Of a stretch of DNA of 64,000 nucleotides, positions 11,394-22,905 are shown piece by piece. Numbering within the stretch: position 1 is the stretch's first letter; every line of letters begins with the position of its first letter. Under the pieces are notes generated by a model that was not told the origin of the DNA, made no database searches, and saw only the letters and a program-made list of their open reading frames with translations. The position numbers and the translations under genes were made by a program. Source of the DNA: Porodaedalea pini (Eukaryota; Basidiomycota; Agaricomycetes; Hymenochaetales; Hymenochaetaceae). The DNA lies in the NCBI GenBank assembly GCA_002794775.1, contig NBAY01000039.1, forward strand, positions 248,001 through 312,000. The letters are read 5' to 3'.

Positions 11394-11408
11394 TTACCCC
11401 CCCTTCAA
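11394..11408 (-). other. Polypurine tract, overlapping the Pol stop codon
   Basis: On the minus strand GAAGGGGGGGTAA lies directly before the 3' LTR. The last codons of Pol (Lys-Gly-Gly-stop) are written by the same bases, so plus-strand priming signal and stop codon coincide. Confidence 0.75.
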
Positions 11409-14400
11409 GGTTGGGCGTCCCGACCAACCATGATCGCGGTCGTCAGGCTTGGTGTCGACGAAGAGCGGACGGAGTCGTTGACGAGGGATGTCGAGTTTCC
11501 GAGGTGCACCGGGATGTTTGAGGTAGAATTCAGCGATCGCCTCCTTCGCGTTCTCGCCGAAGTCCGTCTCAGGCTGCCAAGTGGGTTCATTGTAGCCGAC
11601 CCACTTGACAAGGTATTGTAGTTTCCCTCGGTGCAGACGTGAGTCTAAGACTCCCTCGAGTTCGTATTCTTCCTCGTTGTCGACGATGTCTGGCGGCGGC
11701 GGCGGTGGTTGCTTCTGGCTTTCAAAGGATGGTTTGACGGCGGGTTTCAACAGGGCTTCGTTGAAGACAGGGTGGACCTTTTTCCATCGCTTCGGGAGTT
11801 TGAGCTTGTACGCGCTTGCTCCTACTTTGTCGACGATGTCAAAGGGACCGTACCATTTGTCGGCAAGCTTCTTTGTGGGTGAATCTGTGCTGATATTTCG
11901 TCCATCGAGGAAGACCTTATCGCCAGCCTTGTACTCCACCGACGCTCCTGCCGTCCGGTCATGGTAGCGTTTCATGTCGTCTGCCGCTTTGACCAGGTTG
12001 TCCTTCGCGACACGATGAGTCTCCTTTATGTGCTTCGCGAATTCTTCCGCCGACATGTTGGCAGACGAGGTTCGTGTCGTGTCAAAGCTCAAGGGGTGAC
12101 GTCCTGTGTTCGCGTAGAAAGGGGACATCTTCGTCGCCGAATGTTCGCGGTTATTGTACGCAAACTCTGCGAGGGGGAGCCAGTCTTTCCAGTCCGATTG
12201 GCGATGGTTCACGAAGAGCCTAAGATACTGTTCGAGCTCTTGGTTAACGCGTTCTGTCTGACCATCTGTCTGTGGGTGATACGCCGTTGATGGGTTGCCT
12301 TCGATGTGTAGGAGTTTGTACAGCTCCTTCATCATCGATGCGTCGAACTGTGTGCCTCGGTCATGGATGATCTTCTTCGGCAAGCCGTGGAGGCGGAAGA
12401 CATGGTCGCGGTACAGTTGAGCCATGCCTTCCGCCGACAACCTTGTCGTCGTCGGGATCGCGTGCATCTGTTTCGAGAACCTGTCGACGAAAACGCAGAT
12501 TGCGTTGTGTCCCTTGGAGTCCGGGAGTTCTCCGATGAGGTCGACCGTGACGATCTCCCATGGGCCTTCCGGGACCGTGTTCGGGTGAAGTGGCCTCGAC
12601 CTGGATGCCCTCAGAGCCTTTGTTCGCTGGCAGCGATCACACCCTCGGACATACGCTCTGACGTCGGAGAACATCGACGTCCACCAGAAGTCTCGTCGGA
12701 CGAGTTCCACCGTTTTCGACGCTCCTGGATGTCCAGCCAGTACCGAGTCGTGACATTCCCGTAATACGGCCTCCTTCATTGACGATGGCACGTACACCTT
12801 GCCTTTCATCCGCCACCATCCGTCAACCTCTGTCATGCCCGTCGGCCTCTCCGACTCGTCCTGCGCCCTCTGCGCTTCCCTCACTCTGTTCAACACTTCA
12901 TCACGCGACGTTCTGACCACCCCACGGTTCAGCCACTTCTCCTTGATGAAAATGACACCGTCATTGTCATCCTTGCCCTGGTCATAGCCCGCCTTACGCG
13001 ATAGTAGGTCGGCCTTGCCCATCGTCTTCCCTGACTTGTGTTCGAGGTGGAAGTCGAATTCTTCAAGTTCGGTCCGCCAGCGAGCTTGACGATAGCTCAG
13101 CTTCTGCGCCAACCTGAAGTAGGTGAGGTTGGCATGGTCGGACCAGATTTCGATCTTGTGGCGAGCTCCGAGGAGATATTGCCGCCATTCCTTGAGCGCC
13201 GAAACGATCGCGAGCATCTCTTTGTCATAGATCTCGTAGTTTCGTTCCGCCGGTTCGAGCGCTTCTGACCTGTAGGCAATCACCCTCCACTTCCCTTCCT
13301 GCTTCTGCAACAACACACCGCCGAGCGCAAAGTTTGACGAGTCCGCTTCTACGCGGAAAGGGCCCTCGTCGTTGGCGATGGCTAGGACTGGAGGTGAGCA
13401 GAGACGTCGTCTCAGCTCCTCGAACGCTTCCTGCTGTTCGGTCTCCCATACCCAGTCCTTCTTGCCCGTTAATGACGTCAGCGGATGGACCACCTTGCTG
13501 TAGTCCTTGATGAACCGTCGTAGCCAATTACCCATGCCGAGGAACTGTTGTAGCTCCTTGAGGTTTCGTGGGACCGGCCAGTTCGCAATCGCCTCCGTCT
13601 TTGCCGGGTCCGCCTTGATCTCGCCGTTGCCGATGATGTGACCGAGATACTTAACGACCTTGGCATCGAATTCGCACTTCTCCGGTTTCAAGTACAGGCC
13701 GTTTTCCCGGAGGATCTGAAGTACGCGCCTCGACGTGTCGATGTGCTCCTCAATGGTTTCTGAGAGGATCAGTATGTCGTCGAGGTATACGATGATCAAG
13801 TTCGCGTAGATCAGTTCCTTGAAGATGTGGTTGACGAACGCTTGGAACGTCGCCGGCGCATTGCAAAGACCGAAGAACATGACCGTTGGCTCGAAGAGGC
13901 CCATGTTCGTGCGAAATGCCGCCTTCCACTCGTCGCCTTCGCGGATCCGGACGTTGTAGTACCCCCAGCGAAGGTCAAGCTTAGTGATGTACTTCGCCTT
14001 CTTGACCTTATCAACAAGTTCGTCGATGAGAGGGAGGGGGTACTTATTCTTGATTGTGCCGTCGTTGAGTTTGCGGTAATCCTGGATCGGGCGTAGCGAT
14101 TTGTCGGCCTTCTTTATGAAGAAGAAAGGTGACGCCATGGGTGATATCGACCGTCGAATGCGACCTGACTTCAGATTTTCATCGAGGAAGTCCTTGAGCG
14201 ACTGCTGCTCAGTTGGCGTGAGCGGGTAGATCTTACAGTCGCTCGGTTTGAAGTCAGGCTTCAAGTCGATGACATGGTCCCAGGGTCGGTGCTCCGGCAG
14301 CTTCTCGAAACCTTTTTCGCTGAAAACGTCGGCGTAGTCGTTGAGGTATGCGGGCCAGGACGCCTTGTCCATTCGCATCTCACTCACCCTCCTCATCTGT

Positions 14401-15043
14401 TCCACCACCTTCTTCACCTCGCCTAGGTCTTCCACCATCTCTCTCTCGATCGCGCATTCTTCTGGACAGCGGGTGAATTCGATCGAACCCGTTTTCCAGT
14501 CGACCTCCGGATTGTGACGTCGAAGCCAGTCGTATCCTAGGAAGATGTTTGACGACGCTAGGGACGTTACCGCGAGGATGATCCTCTCCCGGTGACGGCC
14601 GATCACGAGCTTGACGTCAACGTATTCCTCGATCAATCCGGCCTCATTGTGTGTGCCATCGGCGTTGAGTACCGCGAGGGGTCGAATGTAGCGTTTCGTT
14701 TCCAACCCGTACCTCTCGACGAACCTGACGTCGATGCAGGATCCCGTGCATCCCGAATCCACAAGGGCATGCGCATCTACCTCTCTCGCCTCACCCGCTA
14801 TTTCATGTTCAACGGTCAGGAGAAGGTCCAGCTGGCGTCCGCCAGTTCCTCTCATGAACAGTTGCTCGTACTCTTCATCTTTGTTCACACCGGTGGGGAC
14901 TTCGTAATCGGGAAAACCATCGACGTCGTTTGCATCTATGTATTGTACAGACGGTTGGTTATATTTTAGCGAATCCGGATTCGAAGTCCCTTGTTCTTCT
15001 CGGTCAGTCGCCCCGATGGCTACGCCTGACCACTCGCAAAACC
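11394..15043 (-). CDS. pol: Gypsy Pol polyprotein (protease, RT, RNase H, integrase, chromodomain)
   Basis: The open -1 frame begins inside the end of gag at the slippery site (15044-15038) and runs to TAA at 11396-11394. From GTG 14888 it is 1164 residues. The aspartic protease has ALVDSGCTGSCID (residues about 41-53). The reverse transcriptase has YLDDILIL near residue 370, followed by RNase H (FRVEADSSNFALGG near 515). The integrase has an HHCC-type zinc region (CDRCQRTK), VDLIGELPDSKG, HDRGTQFD and QTDGQTERVNQE with the expected D, D and E. The C-terminal chromodomain includes YLVKWVGYNEPTWQPE (about 1080-1130). All key catalytic residues look present. Expression is expected as Gag-Pol by -1 frameshifting. 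Confidence 0.93.
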
Positions 15044-16252
15044 CTGCGAGTCGACGACCTCTTCGTCATTGTCTTCTTCCTCCACATAGTCCTCCACCGT
15101 CGACCTTCGAGTGTCCACGACTTCCTCGAATGCTGACTCCTTCATTGCGCCGAGCTCGTCCACGAGGATGCGACGTTCGCCTGGTGCCATTAGCTCCAGC
15201 ATGCGCTGGATGATCGGCTTCCCCTGCGGGCACTTGTCCTTGAAATGGCCCAACCCGCCGCAGATCCAGCACGCGCGTCGTCGTTGCGCCTCGTTCATTG
15301 AGACGTCCATCGGTTGACCAGCGCCTCCAAAAGTGACGCCGGTCGCGTCGCGTCTGTCGACGTGAGGGGCCGCTACCTGACGGCGAGCCGGGGGTCCTTG
15401 TTGTTGCGGTGGGCGAGGCTGAGGTATAAACGGGCGGCCTCGTTGGATCGCACGGATCTGTTGTTCGCCGCGATCGATCTCGATAGCCTTGTTCTTCCAG
15501 TCCTCGTACTTCGTCGGGACCGGCGTTGATCTCAGGACTCCACGCACTACTTCGATGTTCATTGCGCGTTTGAGACGATCGCAGATAATGCCGTCGTCCT
15601 TCAGTTCCGCACGCTTGATGATGACGTCGAGCTGTTGGAAGAACTTGTCTGCGGTGAGGTCCTTCTGAACCTTCTCCTGGAATTCCTTCAGCGCCGCTTC
15701 CTTGCGATTCGGGTCGTCGAACGAGGCGTCGAGTCGTTCCTGGAATCTCTCCCAGCTGTCGGTGAAGGTGACGATTCCCGACGTTGTCGACTCCTCGACG
15801 TAGTTCTGCGCCCACGTCGCCGCATTACCACCCTTCAGGTAGGAGAGAGCTACGTAAATCTTACTCTCCGACGTAGGGTATCGGTTCGGGTTCGCGGATA
15901 CAAAAAGAAGGACTTCACGTCTGAAGTCGAGGTAGTCGTCGCCACCAGTGAATTCACGTGGTCGGGCGACGTCGATGTTTTGTACCACAGCGGTGCTAGG
16001 GCCCGCTGGGGCGTTTGCGGCTTGGTGAGCGAAGGCGCCCGCTACAATCGCCGCGATCTGCTCTAACTGTTGAGCGCTGAAGGTTCCCGTCGACATCGTT
16101 GTTCTAGACGTGTCCGTCTGTCGCTCAGGGGGGGTCGGTGGTGACGAATCTCGTCGCGCTTCTCTATACGGTCCTGGGATTGGTGGGAGAACGGTCGACG
16201 CCGAAAGCGATGGCGAAATCGGGGTTGTCTGGTTATCGATGCAGGAGCCCAC
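15020..16252 (-). CDS. gag: Gypsy Gag protein
   Basis: 410 codons from ATG 16252; an in-frame Met at MSTGTFSAQQLEQ is an alternative start. It has a retrotransposon-Gag central region (FTGGDDYLDFRREVLLFVSA, LSYLKGGNAATWAQNYVEE) and one CCHC zinc knuckle CWICGGLGHFKDKC near residue 335. The stop TAG at 15022-15020 is a few codons after the GGGTTTT heptamer, which allows slippage into Pol. Confidence 0.92.
   Translation of the reverse strand: MGSCIDNQTTPISPSLSASTVLPPIPGPYREARRDSSPPTPPERQTDTSRTTMSTGTFSAQQLEQIAAIVAGAFAHQAANAPAGPSTAVVQNIDVARPREFTGGDDYLDFRREVLLFVSANPNRYPTSESKIYVALSYLKGGNAATWAQNYVEESTTSGIVTFTDSWERFQERLDASFDDPNRKEAALKEFQEKVQKDLTADKFFQQLDVIIKRAELKDDGIICDRLKRAMNIEVVRGVLRSTPVPTKYEDWKNKAIEIDRGEQQIRAIQRGRPFIPQPRPPQQQGPPARRQVAAPHVDRRDATGVTFGGAGQPMDVSMNEAQRRRACWICGGLGHFKDKCPQGKPIIQRMLELMAPGERRILVDELGAMKESAFEEVVDTRRSTVEDYVEEEDNDEEVVDSQGFASGQA
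15038..15044 (-). promoter_or_regulatory. Putative -1 ribosomal frameshift site GGGTTTT
   Basis: On the minus strand the Gag frame reads CAG GGT TTT GCG AGT GGT CAG GCG TAG. The heptamer G GGT TTT fits the X XXY YYZ rule, and slipping one base back gives the Pol frame, which is open through to the protease. No long stem-loop was folded by hand. Confidence 0.7.
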
Positions 16253-16879
16253 TTTAATCTCCTTCCTCCTTCAAGCGTCGAATACCAGAGTCCTTTCTCC
16301 GGACGCCACCAGATAACGTATTCCGCACCTGTTTGGGTGACCGTGAACCAAGAACGGCGTTCCTCGTTATACCAGGAACGAGACGGGAGAGCACGACGTT
16401 GTTCTTCGTCGAGATCTATGTTGACGTTGGCGGAGGGACAGGGATCGGTTGGTTGTCCGGGTGATCGTTACGCTGACGAAGGACAGGTTCGTCGGCGAGT
16501 TTGATGACCAAACGGAAGGAGGCGACCGAGATCACAATTGACAACGACGTTGACGACTGTACACGGTGTGTTACCCACGTCCAGGTCAGATGGTTCCTCC
16601 ACCAAAGAGAAAGACGGAGGGCCAGGGTGGGAGAGGGTTTCCCGATTAGGACGTCAGGTCCTTCAAGGTCGAGTAGGCGCCCGAATGCGGTAAGAGTCGG
16701 GGAAAGTCGGATTACTTAATACACGAACGTTCGAAAACGCCCGGGCAGGGTTGAGGGTTGTCGTTCAGGGGGTTTACACGTCAAGTCCGTCGAGGGGAGC
16801 GCTCCTCTAGACCGAGTGAAGGCGAGTCGACAGCGACGACGTACGCTGGGGATGAGCCTGGGTGGAGGTTCTGCTTTTA
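16253..16879. other. Gypsy 5' untranslated leader
   Basis: About 630 bp between the 5' LTR and the first gag Met. No obvious tRNA primer-binding match was seen next to the LTR; on the minus strand it begins TAAAAGCAGAACCTCC. Confidence 0.6.
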
Positions 16880-17292
16880 TGTTAGGCGGGAGTCCGGGAG
16901 ACGACTCGGACTGGGCAGGCCTCGGCTGACTGTCGTCTGGGACGTGCTATACTCGAGCGTAGACTCGGGACACGCTTACTCAGGCTAGGTCGTCGCGGAG
17001 GTAAGAGGATTAATACAAGTCTAAACTAATACAAGGGGGACGAGTCTCACCTAGGTCGTCGCGGAGGTAAGAGGAAAAGCAGAACAAGGAGTTCATGCGA
17101 TTCCTGAGACCTTATATAGTGACGACCGTGAGACTATATTACCTAACATTACATAACAAGTGGGAATGGAACGAATGAAGGCAGTGTGGGAATGATTGTG
17201 TAAGATGGGTAAATATAATGAAAAGGACGGATATAATAAAGGAAATGGTAAAAGGGAAAATAAAGGAAAAGGTGAAAGTTCAGGTTCTAACA
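16880..17292 (-). repeat. 5' LTR (right copy)
   Basis: 413 bp with TGTTAG...CTAACA ends, apparently identical to the left LTR. The right target duplication GCTGC is at 17293-17297. Confidence 0.95.
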
Positions 17293-20200
17293 GCTGCTGA
17301 AGAAAAGACAGCAAGTTCTTTGTGATCGTGCATAATAACGAATCTGTGGCCCCCGTTGTAAGAGCCGTCGGTGTCAGGGATGATGGAGCTATCTGTGAAA
17401 ATAAAGTACTGATAAGGGGGAGGGTGTAGAAAGAAAGAATTGAACTTGCAGATAGCACAGTTACATTGAGCTACTGAAGGGATGGGTGTCATGATTAGAC
17501 GAGAATGGATTTGGGTAAAACTAGGAAAAGAGACTGATTTCGGAATTTTGATGTTAGGAAGGAGAGAAGATGTTAGATATTGACTAGGAACGGGGTCATG
17601 TTTCGAATGGGCAAAGTATGAAAGTAAGAAGCGCTGAGAAAGGGATCGGATGAAAAGATGAAGTGGTGGGCATGACAAGAAAGATTCTGCAACTTCCGGA
17701 TTGATGATTTTATGAAATATATGATGAAAAAATCAATTCTGTGTTGGTTGAAGAATGGAGGAAATGAGCAAAGAGTCAGGAAAAAGGACAGCGCCATAGA
17801 TGGCAACCGAATGAATTAAACCAAAATATAAAAGCCTGGCGTATTGAAAATGTGCGCCATTGGAACGGTGAAACAGAAAAGATTGTTGATGAATAGTAGA
17901 TAGGGCTTTGTTCACACGAGCTTGGAAATGAAGTTTGGGTGAAAGATCGTAAGAAAAAATTACGCCTAGCCATGTAAGATGACGTGAAGGGGGAACGACG
18001 CGATTGTTGGGTAAAGATAATGATGCGTTAGAAGAAGATGGAGAATCGTGTAGGAAGGATTGAAAAGTAATGGCCGCTCCTTGGCGGTGTGGAAGAATGT
18101 GAAGGAGTTCAATGGCATCAGGATCAATGGAGAGGCCAAGGATTTGGAATTGATTGGAAAGGAAGTGAAATTGGTTGCAGAGTCGAGTGAGATTGGTAGA
18201 GATGCTGAGAGAGCATGAATAAAGAAGATGGTCATCCATATATGCAAGCAAAGGGCGATGTGGACCAAAGCGAATATTGTACGCCGAAATGGCGTCTGCT
18301 GCAGCAAAAACAGAAATAAGGGGAGATAAAGAAGACCCTTGAGGAACACCTCAATTTGGTTTGATAAAAGGAATGGAAAAGAAATTATTGAAATGAAACG
18401 AAATGGGTCTGTCCCTAAGCCAAACCGACAGGACGCGAACGAGATTGGGGTGAACATTAGAAAGGATGAGCTTGTTAAGAAGACGACTATGGGAAATATT
18501 GTCAAAAAAACCTTGAACGTTAACTGTGAGAATGGAAGTGATGAGATAGCGGTGTTGCCACAGAATAGATCTGCCGATGCGATCACCACCACTGGTAATG
18601 AAAGGTTGGGTTAAAATAGTAGAAAGGAGTTCATAACAGGCCGTAAGGGAAGAACAATGTTTCCGACACCCATGTTGAGCGTCAGGTAGAAGGTTATGGG
18701 TTTCAAAAAAGGGTTGTAAAAAATTAAAAAGAGCACATTCAAAGAGTTTGCCAATGGTGTCAACCAAGGTGATAGGACGATAAGCTCTTGGGACTGAAAA
18801 GTCAGAGCGCTTGGGTTTTGGTATGAAGGTAACGAGCGAAGTTTTAAAAGATAAAGGAAAATGGCCGATTTGGAGGCACAGAGAAAAAAGGTCAACGAAA
18901 GATTTTCTGCGGTGTTCGATGAGTAGTGTGAGGTGTTTGTATGAAATGTGATTATTGCCAGGGCTGGTTTCCTGATCAATGCCTTGGAGCGCATCATGAA
19001 TGTTGCTCATCGTAAGGGGCCTGAAGTCGCAGAGGGCTGGGAGCGGGAGGACCTCCGGCATAGATGTTAAAGGGGGGAAGAACGTCTCACGGAAAAGGGA
19101 TGCTTTGTCATCTTCGGTGAGTGTGAATGAGCCGTTAGCCATACGCAGCGCCCCGATAGGGAAGTGGTGGCGGGCGGTACCCAGGTATTGATTACGCCAG
19201 ACAGATCGGGCATCAGACTGCTGGAGACGAGCACCAAAAAAGGCATTTTTAGCATGGGTGATTTCGGTGTCGAGGTGTTTTCGCAAATCAGGGTGAGAGT
19301 TACAACAATGCGCGCGATATAGTTTTGAACACGTTTCGGACCACCAAGTGTTGGGGCCAAAATACGAGCGCGGTTTTCGTTTGTTAAGAAAAAGAGTGGC
19401 AAAGTTGGAAAAGGAAGTCTGAAAAGAAAAAAGGAGGTCGTCCAGTGCCTTGGGTGTGTCAATGTCTTCTAATGAGAAGGGGAAAGAATTGGAATCGCAA
19501 AATTCCGCAACGAATGCAGGTATGTCCTGAGAACGAATTGAACGAAGGGCAGGTTGTGGTGAGGAAGAGATCATGTCCACGTTGAATGAAAAAAGGAGTG
19601 GGCGATGATCAGTCGAAATGTCAAGAGAATGGTTCGAAATAGACATATGATCCAAGAGATAAGAGGAAAAGTCCTCTGAAGCAATAACAAGGTCAATAAT
19701 GGTCTTGACGTTGTTGGAATGATTAAAATAGGTATGTTGGTTAGGGGGGTTACAAACAACTAAATCGCTATCGTTGATCCAGTCAACGAGAGTGCTGGAC
19801 CTGGAAAATTCGGCTGATTGGGCCGGAAACGACCAAAGTTCTGAATGTCAATTGAAGTCACCAGTGAAGATGTTGGAGGGAAGTCGGAGTGAAGGAAAAG
19901 GGTTTTTGAATTCATGTAGGCTTGGGGAATTGTAAACGTTCCAAAGTAAAAGAGGGGATAAATCTCCCTGGGAAATGGCGATGACGCAAATGTTTGGAGA
20001 AGGGGGGTCGGAATCATACAAAGAAACACGATGGATGATGCGAGGATGTACCAAGGTACAGCACCGCGGTTTTGCCGAAGGGGAAGGCTTGAATATAGTG
20101 TAGGGAGCGGAATTGCGAATTTGAAAAACACGTGAGCCTAAAGGAGACATTTTAGAAGGGATAATAGAGGAGATGGTTGGGATCTCCTGGAAACAAATAA

Positions 20201-20303
20201 TGTCAGGGGTAAACTGTGTGGACAAAAAGGAGTGTAAAAGATAATCGAAAGTAGGCTCTGAATTGCGAATGTTAAGAGAAAAGACAGAAATAGTGTCAGA
20301 CAT
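17293..20303 (-). pseudogene. LINE-B ORF2: endonuclease, reverse transcriptase, start of RNase H
   Basis: ATG at 20303 (MSDTISVFSLN) lies just after the ORF1 stop. The endonuclease region shows SLNIRNSEPTFDYLL, DIICFQEIP and TGDFN. The reverse transcriptase shows TFIPKPKRSDFSVPRAYRPI, GVPQGSSLSPL and LAYMDDHLLYS. RNase H begins with FTDSSIIPDTDGSYNGG. In-frame TGA codons interrupt it at 19850-19848 (after GDFN), 18353-18351 (before GVPQGS) and 17735-17733. The reading frame is otherwise kept. The frame resumes at 10980 beyond the LTR element. Confidence 0.88.
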
Positions 20304-20308
20304 AAGGA

Positions 20309-22546
20309 TTAATAGGGGGAACAATAATTACGGTGAGCTGGACACTCCGATGATCTGGCACTGTGATTACCCTGGCAGTTGATGCAGTGGGCAAAGTGGT
20401 CGCATTGGAGGTTGTTAGACACCGTACATGGAGTGCATTTAGTGACACGAACGGCAGTCCGATGAGGTTCGGAACATATTGCGCAGCGAGCTACTGAGCA
20501 GCATTTCGCAGCGGGGTGTCCCAGGTGATGACAGTTGTCGCACTGGTTAGTGGTTGGCTGTGCTTTCATCTCTTCGAGGCAACGGATGACCCCAAAGACT
20601 GGTACTGATCTATTGTTATGCAAAAAGAAGTGGTCAAAGCAGAGGCGGGAGTTGTCTTTGAGGACCACTGAAACATTACAGAAGTCACATTGGTTGAGCC
20701 GTTCGATGGACGATATAAAACGAGGTGGGAACATGAATTCATGGCCTTCGAATTGCGGAAGTGAAGAGATCTCCTCGATCAGATCTTTTTCAGAATAGAT
20801 AAGGTTGGTGTCTTTGTCGTAAACTGGGACGCCAGGGATAACCATTTTGAACTGGGGTGATGGCGTAAATGCATTAGCCCCCGAAATGTTGATGATGCGG
20901 TTAAGTTGGGTCACTAGAGCGCTGTGTTGGGTATCAAAGTCAGAGCGGATGTTAGTGAAGGTGATGAGTAGGTTGCTGTTGGATGTATATTCAACATTCA
21001 AAATGATGAGATGTTTAAAGAGCGGATTGCCCTTAAGGCCAGCGCGAACCAAATTTTTAATGGAAAGAGTGGATGGGCGAACAGCGAGGTCACCCAGAAG
21101 TCAGAAGAAAATGCGGCGAATGTTTTGAACTTGAGTATTGACCGATCCGTTAGATCAGTTGATAGGAACCGTTGAGACTTCCCCTTGAGGGTTCTGCTCA
21201 GTAATTCGGACTACTTTAGTGGGGGTGGCCTTGGGTTTCTTCTGGGCGACTCTAGCATATGAGACGGTGGTGTAACCGTCCTGGTCAGTACCAACAGCTT
21301 CGACCGGCGGATAATAGATTTTTGTTTGGGATCCGTGAGGAGCATTATGCTCTGAGTGGGCATAACCGTCAGGTGCGATGATAGTACCCTCCAATGTCAT
21401 GCGATAACCAGAACCCGGGATGCGGGTTTTAGCGATGGCGGCAGTGTATTCAGTTTTCCCATTTTTTGGGGTTTGGACATGCTGTTTAGTGATAGGGGCC
21501 GGGGGTGGAAACCTGGGGTCATGGACGAAATGAACTCTGATGGGGTCAGGTAGGATTTTGTTCTGTTTGTTAGTGTTAGTGTTAGTAGAAACTGATGGCC
21601 GAACTGAGGAAGCCGGGGCATCTGAAAGCTGTTTTTCAATAGTATTGGTTTTTTCTGAGATAGAAGAGACAACTGCCAAAAGGTGTTGGATGGACCTGGA
21701 CATAGCATGCATAGTGTCAGTAATTTCCTGGTCACGGATGGTCTGACTGTTAACATAAATATTTTCAAAAACATGTTTAAAGGATGGTGAGTGAATGCGA
21801 TATGTAGAATGGAAAGCTTCCAGACTCTCATTAGCCGAGTTCTGGAGAGTGGTCTGGTCATCCAAATCATTAGATTGATTGATCCAAGATACCAAATTGG
21901 AGCCAATGTTGGCGAGGATAGACCCGGCACGAACAGGATCGTCGTACCAGGGCTTATCGGATGACCACGTAGGTTGGGAAATGAGTGTGTTGATCGTATT
22001 GACGGTGTCCTTAGTAAGATCGGCGAAGGAAAGGTTGACCTTCTCGGCAATGGCTGGATCGTCCTGCTCATCGATATCGTTCATATGGTTGTCGACCTGA
22101 GGGGCCTGACTGGGGTGCGCGTCCGGGATGTACAGATCATCGTCGTCCATAGCATCGTCGTCAACACGGGCGGGGGGCGGTAGTGACCGATGTTCCTCCT
22201 CGGAATTCGAACGTTTAAGTGTGTTCTGTGACTCAATATCGGGAGTGGGGGGAAGATCCCCTTGTTTACGAAGTTTGGCGGCGTGTTCGTCCGCTTCGAC
22301 ATCGGGTGACCACTTCGCACGATTCACTTGTACTTGGCTGCATACGGCGTCGTTGTGGTTGTAGGTCTTGTCGCGACCACAAACGGCACATAACTTGGCG
22401 GTCCCGCTAACACACTGGCGACTGTGATAGGGGAGATCCTGTTTACACTCCTCACACTTGGTGGGGTCCTTGGGATTAACAAGGGAACGAAAAGACTTTG
22501 TCTTGTGCAGAGAGGCTTTTGCTCTGATCAACATTCCGTTGTTCAT
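20309..22546 (-). pseudogene. LINE-B ORF1: zinc-knuckle nucleic-acid-binding protein
   Basis: ATG 22546. The N-terminus has paired CxxC motifs (CEECKQDLPYHSRQC, CAVCGRD). The C-terminal part has three knuckle-like motifs: CDNCHHLGHPAAKC, CAICSEPHRTAVRVTKC and CINCQGNHSARSSEC. Two in-frame TGA codons (21157-21155 and 21103-21101) split it, and the frame continues between and after them. The natural stop TAA is at 20311-20309, eight bases upstream of the ORF2 start. This arrangement is typical of Tad/CRE-like fungal LINEs, but the clade was not determined. Confidence 0.8.
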
Positions 22547-22735
22547 AGCAGGGAGAGGATACGAGAAAGATTGCTGAACAATTTTCCCACGATAGATGAT
22601 GATGGCAGGAAGAAAGTGCTTGTTATGTCTCGCGTCGTACCCGTGACATCTTTTCTTGTCAATTCTTCCTAGCTCTCAGGCTCTTTATTCCACGGCAACT
22701 TCGCAGGGTATATTCCAGACACCCTGACCTTCCAC

Positions 22736-22905
22736 CTAAGCATTCAGCTCAACATAATCCTTGAGGTCAGAAAGTTTTCCAGATCCAACCTCAAACAGTA
22801 TTTTTGTGCCATCAACTCGCCACCACCATACCGCCACATCGAAAGCCCTCATGTTATCAGACGGTTCTAAATATCCATGGCTGTCCTTGGCACCCACATA
22901 TATTC
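22736..22905 (-). pseudogene. Short coding remnant, unknown protein
   Basis: A minus-strand open segment of about 55 codons (AKDSHGYLEPSDNMRAFDVA, then ILFEVGSGKLSDLKDYVELN) ends at TAG 22738-22736. It reads like protein, but stops appear upstream and no start or splice site is clear. It lies next to the 5' end of LINE-B, so it may be a gene broken by that insertion. Confidence 0.35.

Larger units (their letters stand above)
10981..17292 (-). mobile_element. Intact Ty3/gypsy chromovirus-type LTR retrotransposon
   Basis: A complete element of 6312 bp on the minus strand, bounded by two 413-bp LTRs (TGTTAG...CTAACA) and a 5-bp GCTGC duplication. Gag and Pol are open with no nonsense codon, Pol is in the -1 frame, and it ends with a chromodomain. 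The two LTRs look identical in my reading, so the insertion should be very recent. It sits in the RNase H region of LINE-B. The 5' LTR is the right-hand one. Confidence 0.95.
10315..22546 (-). mobile_element. Non-LTR retrotransposon LINE-B, interrupted by the gypsy element
   Basis: A two-ORF LINE on the minus strand (ORF1 22546-20309, ORF2 20303-10315), with the 10981-17292 LTR retrotransposon nested inside its RNase H domain. Domain order is ORF1 zinc-knuckle protein, apurinic-type endonuclease, reverse transcriptase, RNase H. Five in-frame TGA codons show it is dead and older than the nested element. The 5' UTR and exact 3' end were not delimited. Confidence 0.85.

Noticed and set aside
11961..16066. 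Many plus-strand open frames inside the gypsy element
   Set aside because: They are antisense shadows of gag and pol in GC-rich sequence.
10981..17292. tRNA primer-binding site next to the 5' LTR
   Set aside because: The bases after the LTR (TAAAAGCAGAACC) do not clearly match a tRNA 3' end that I can name, so none is annotated.
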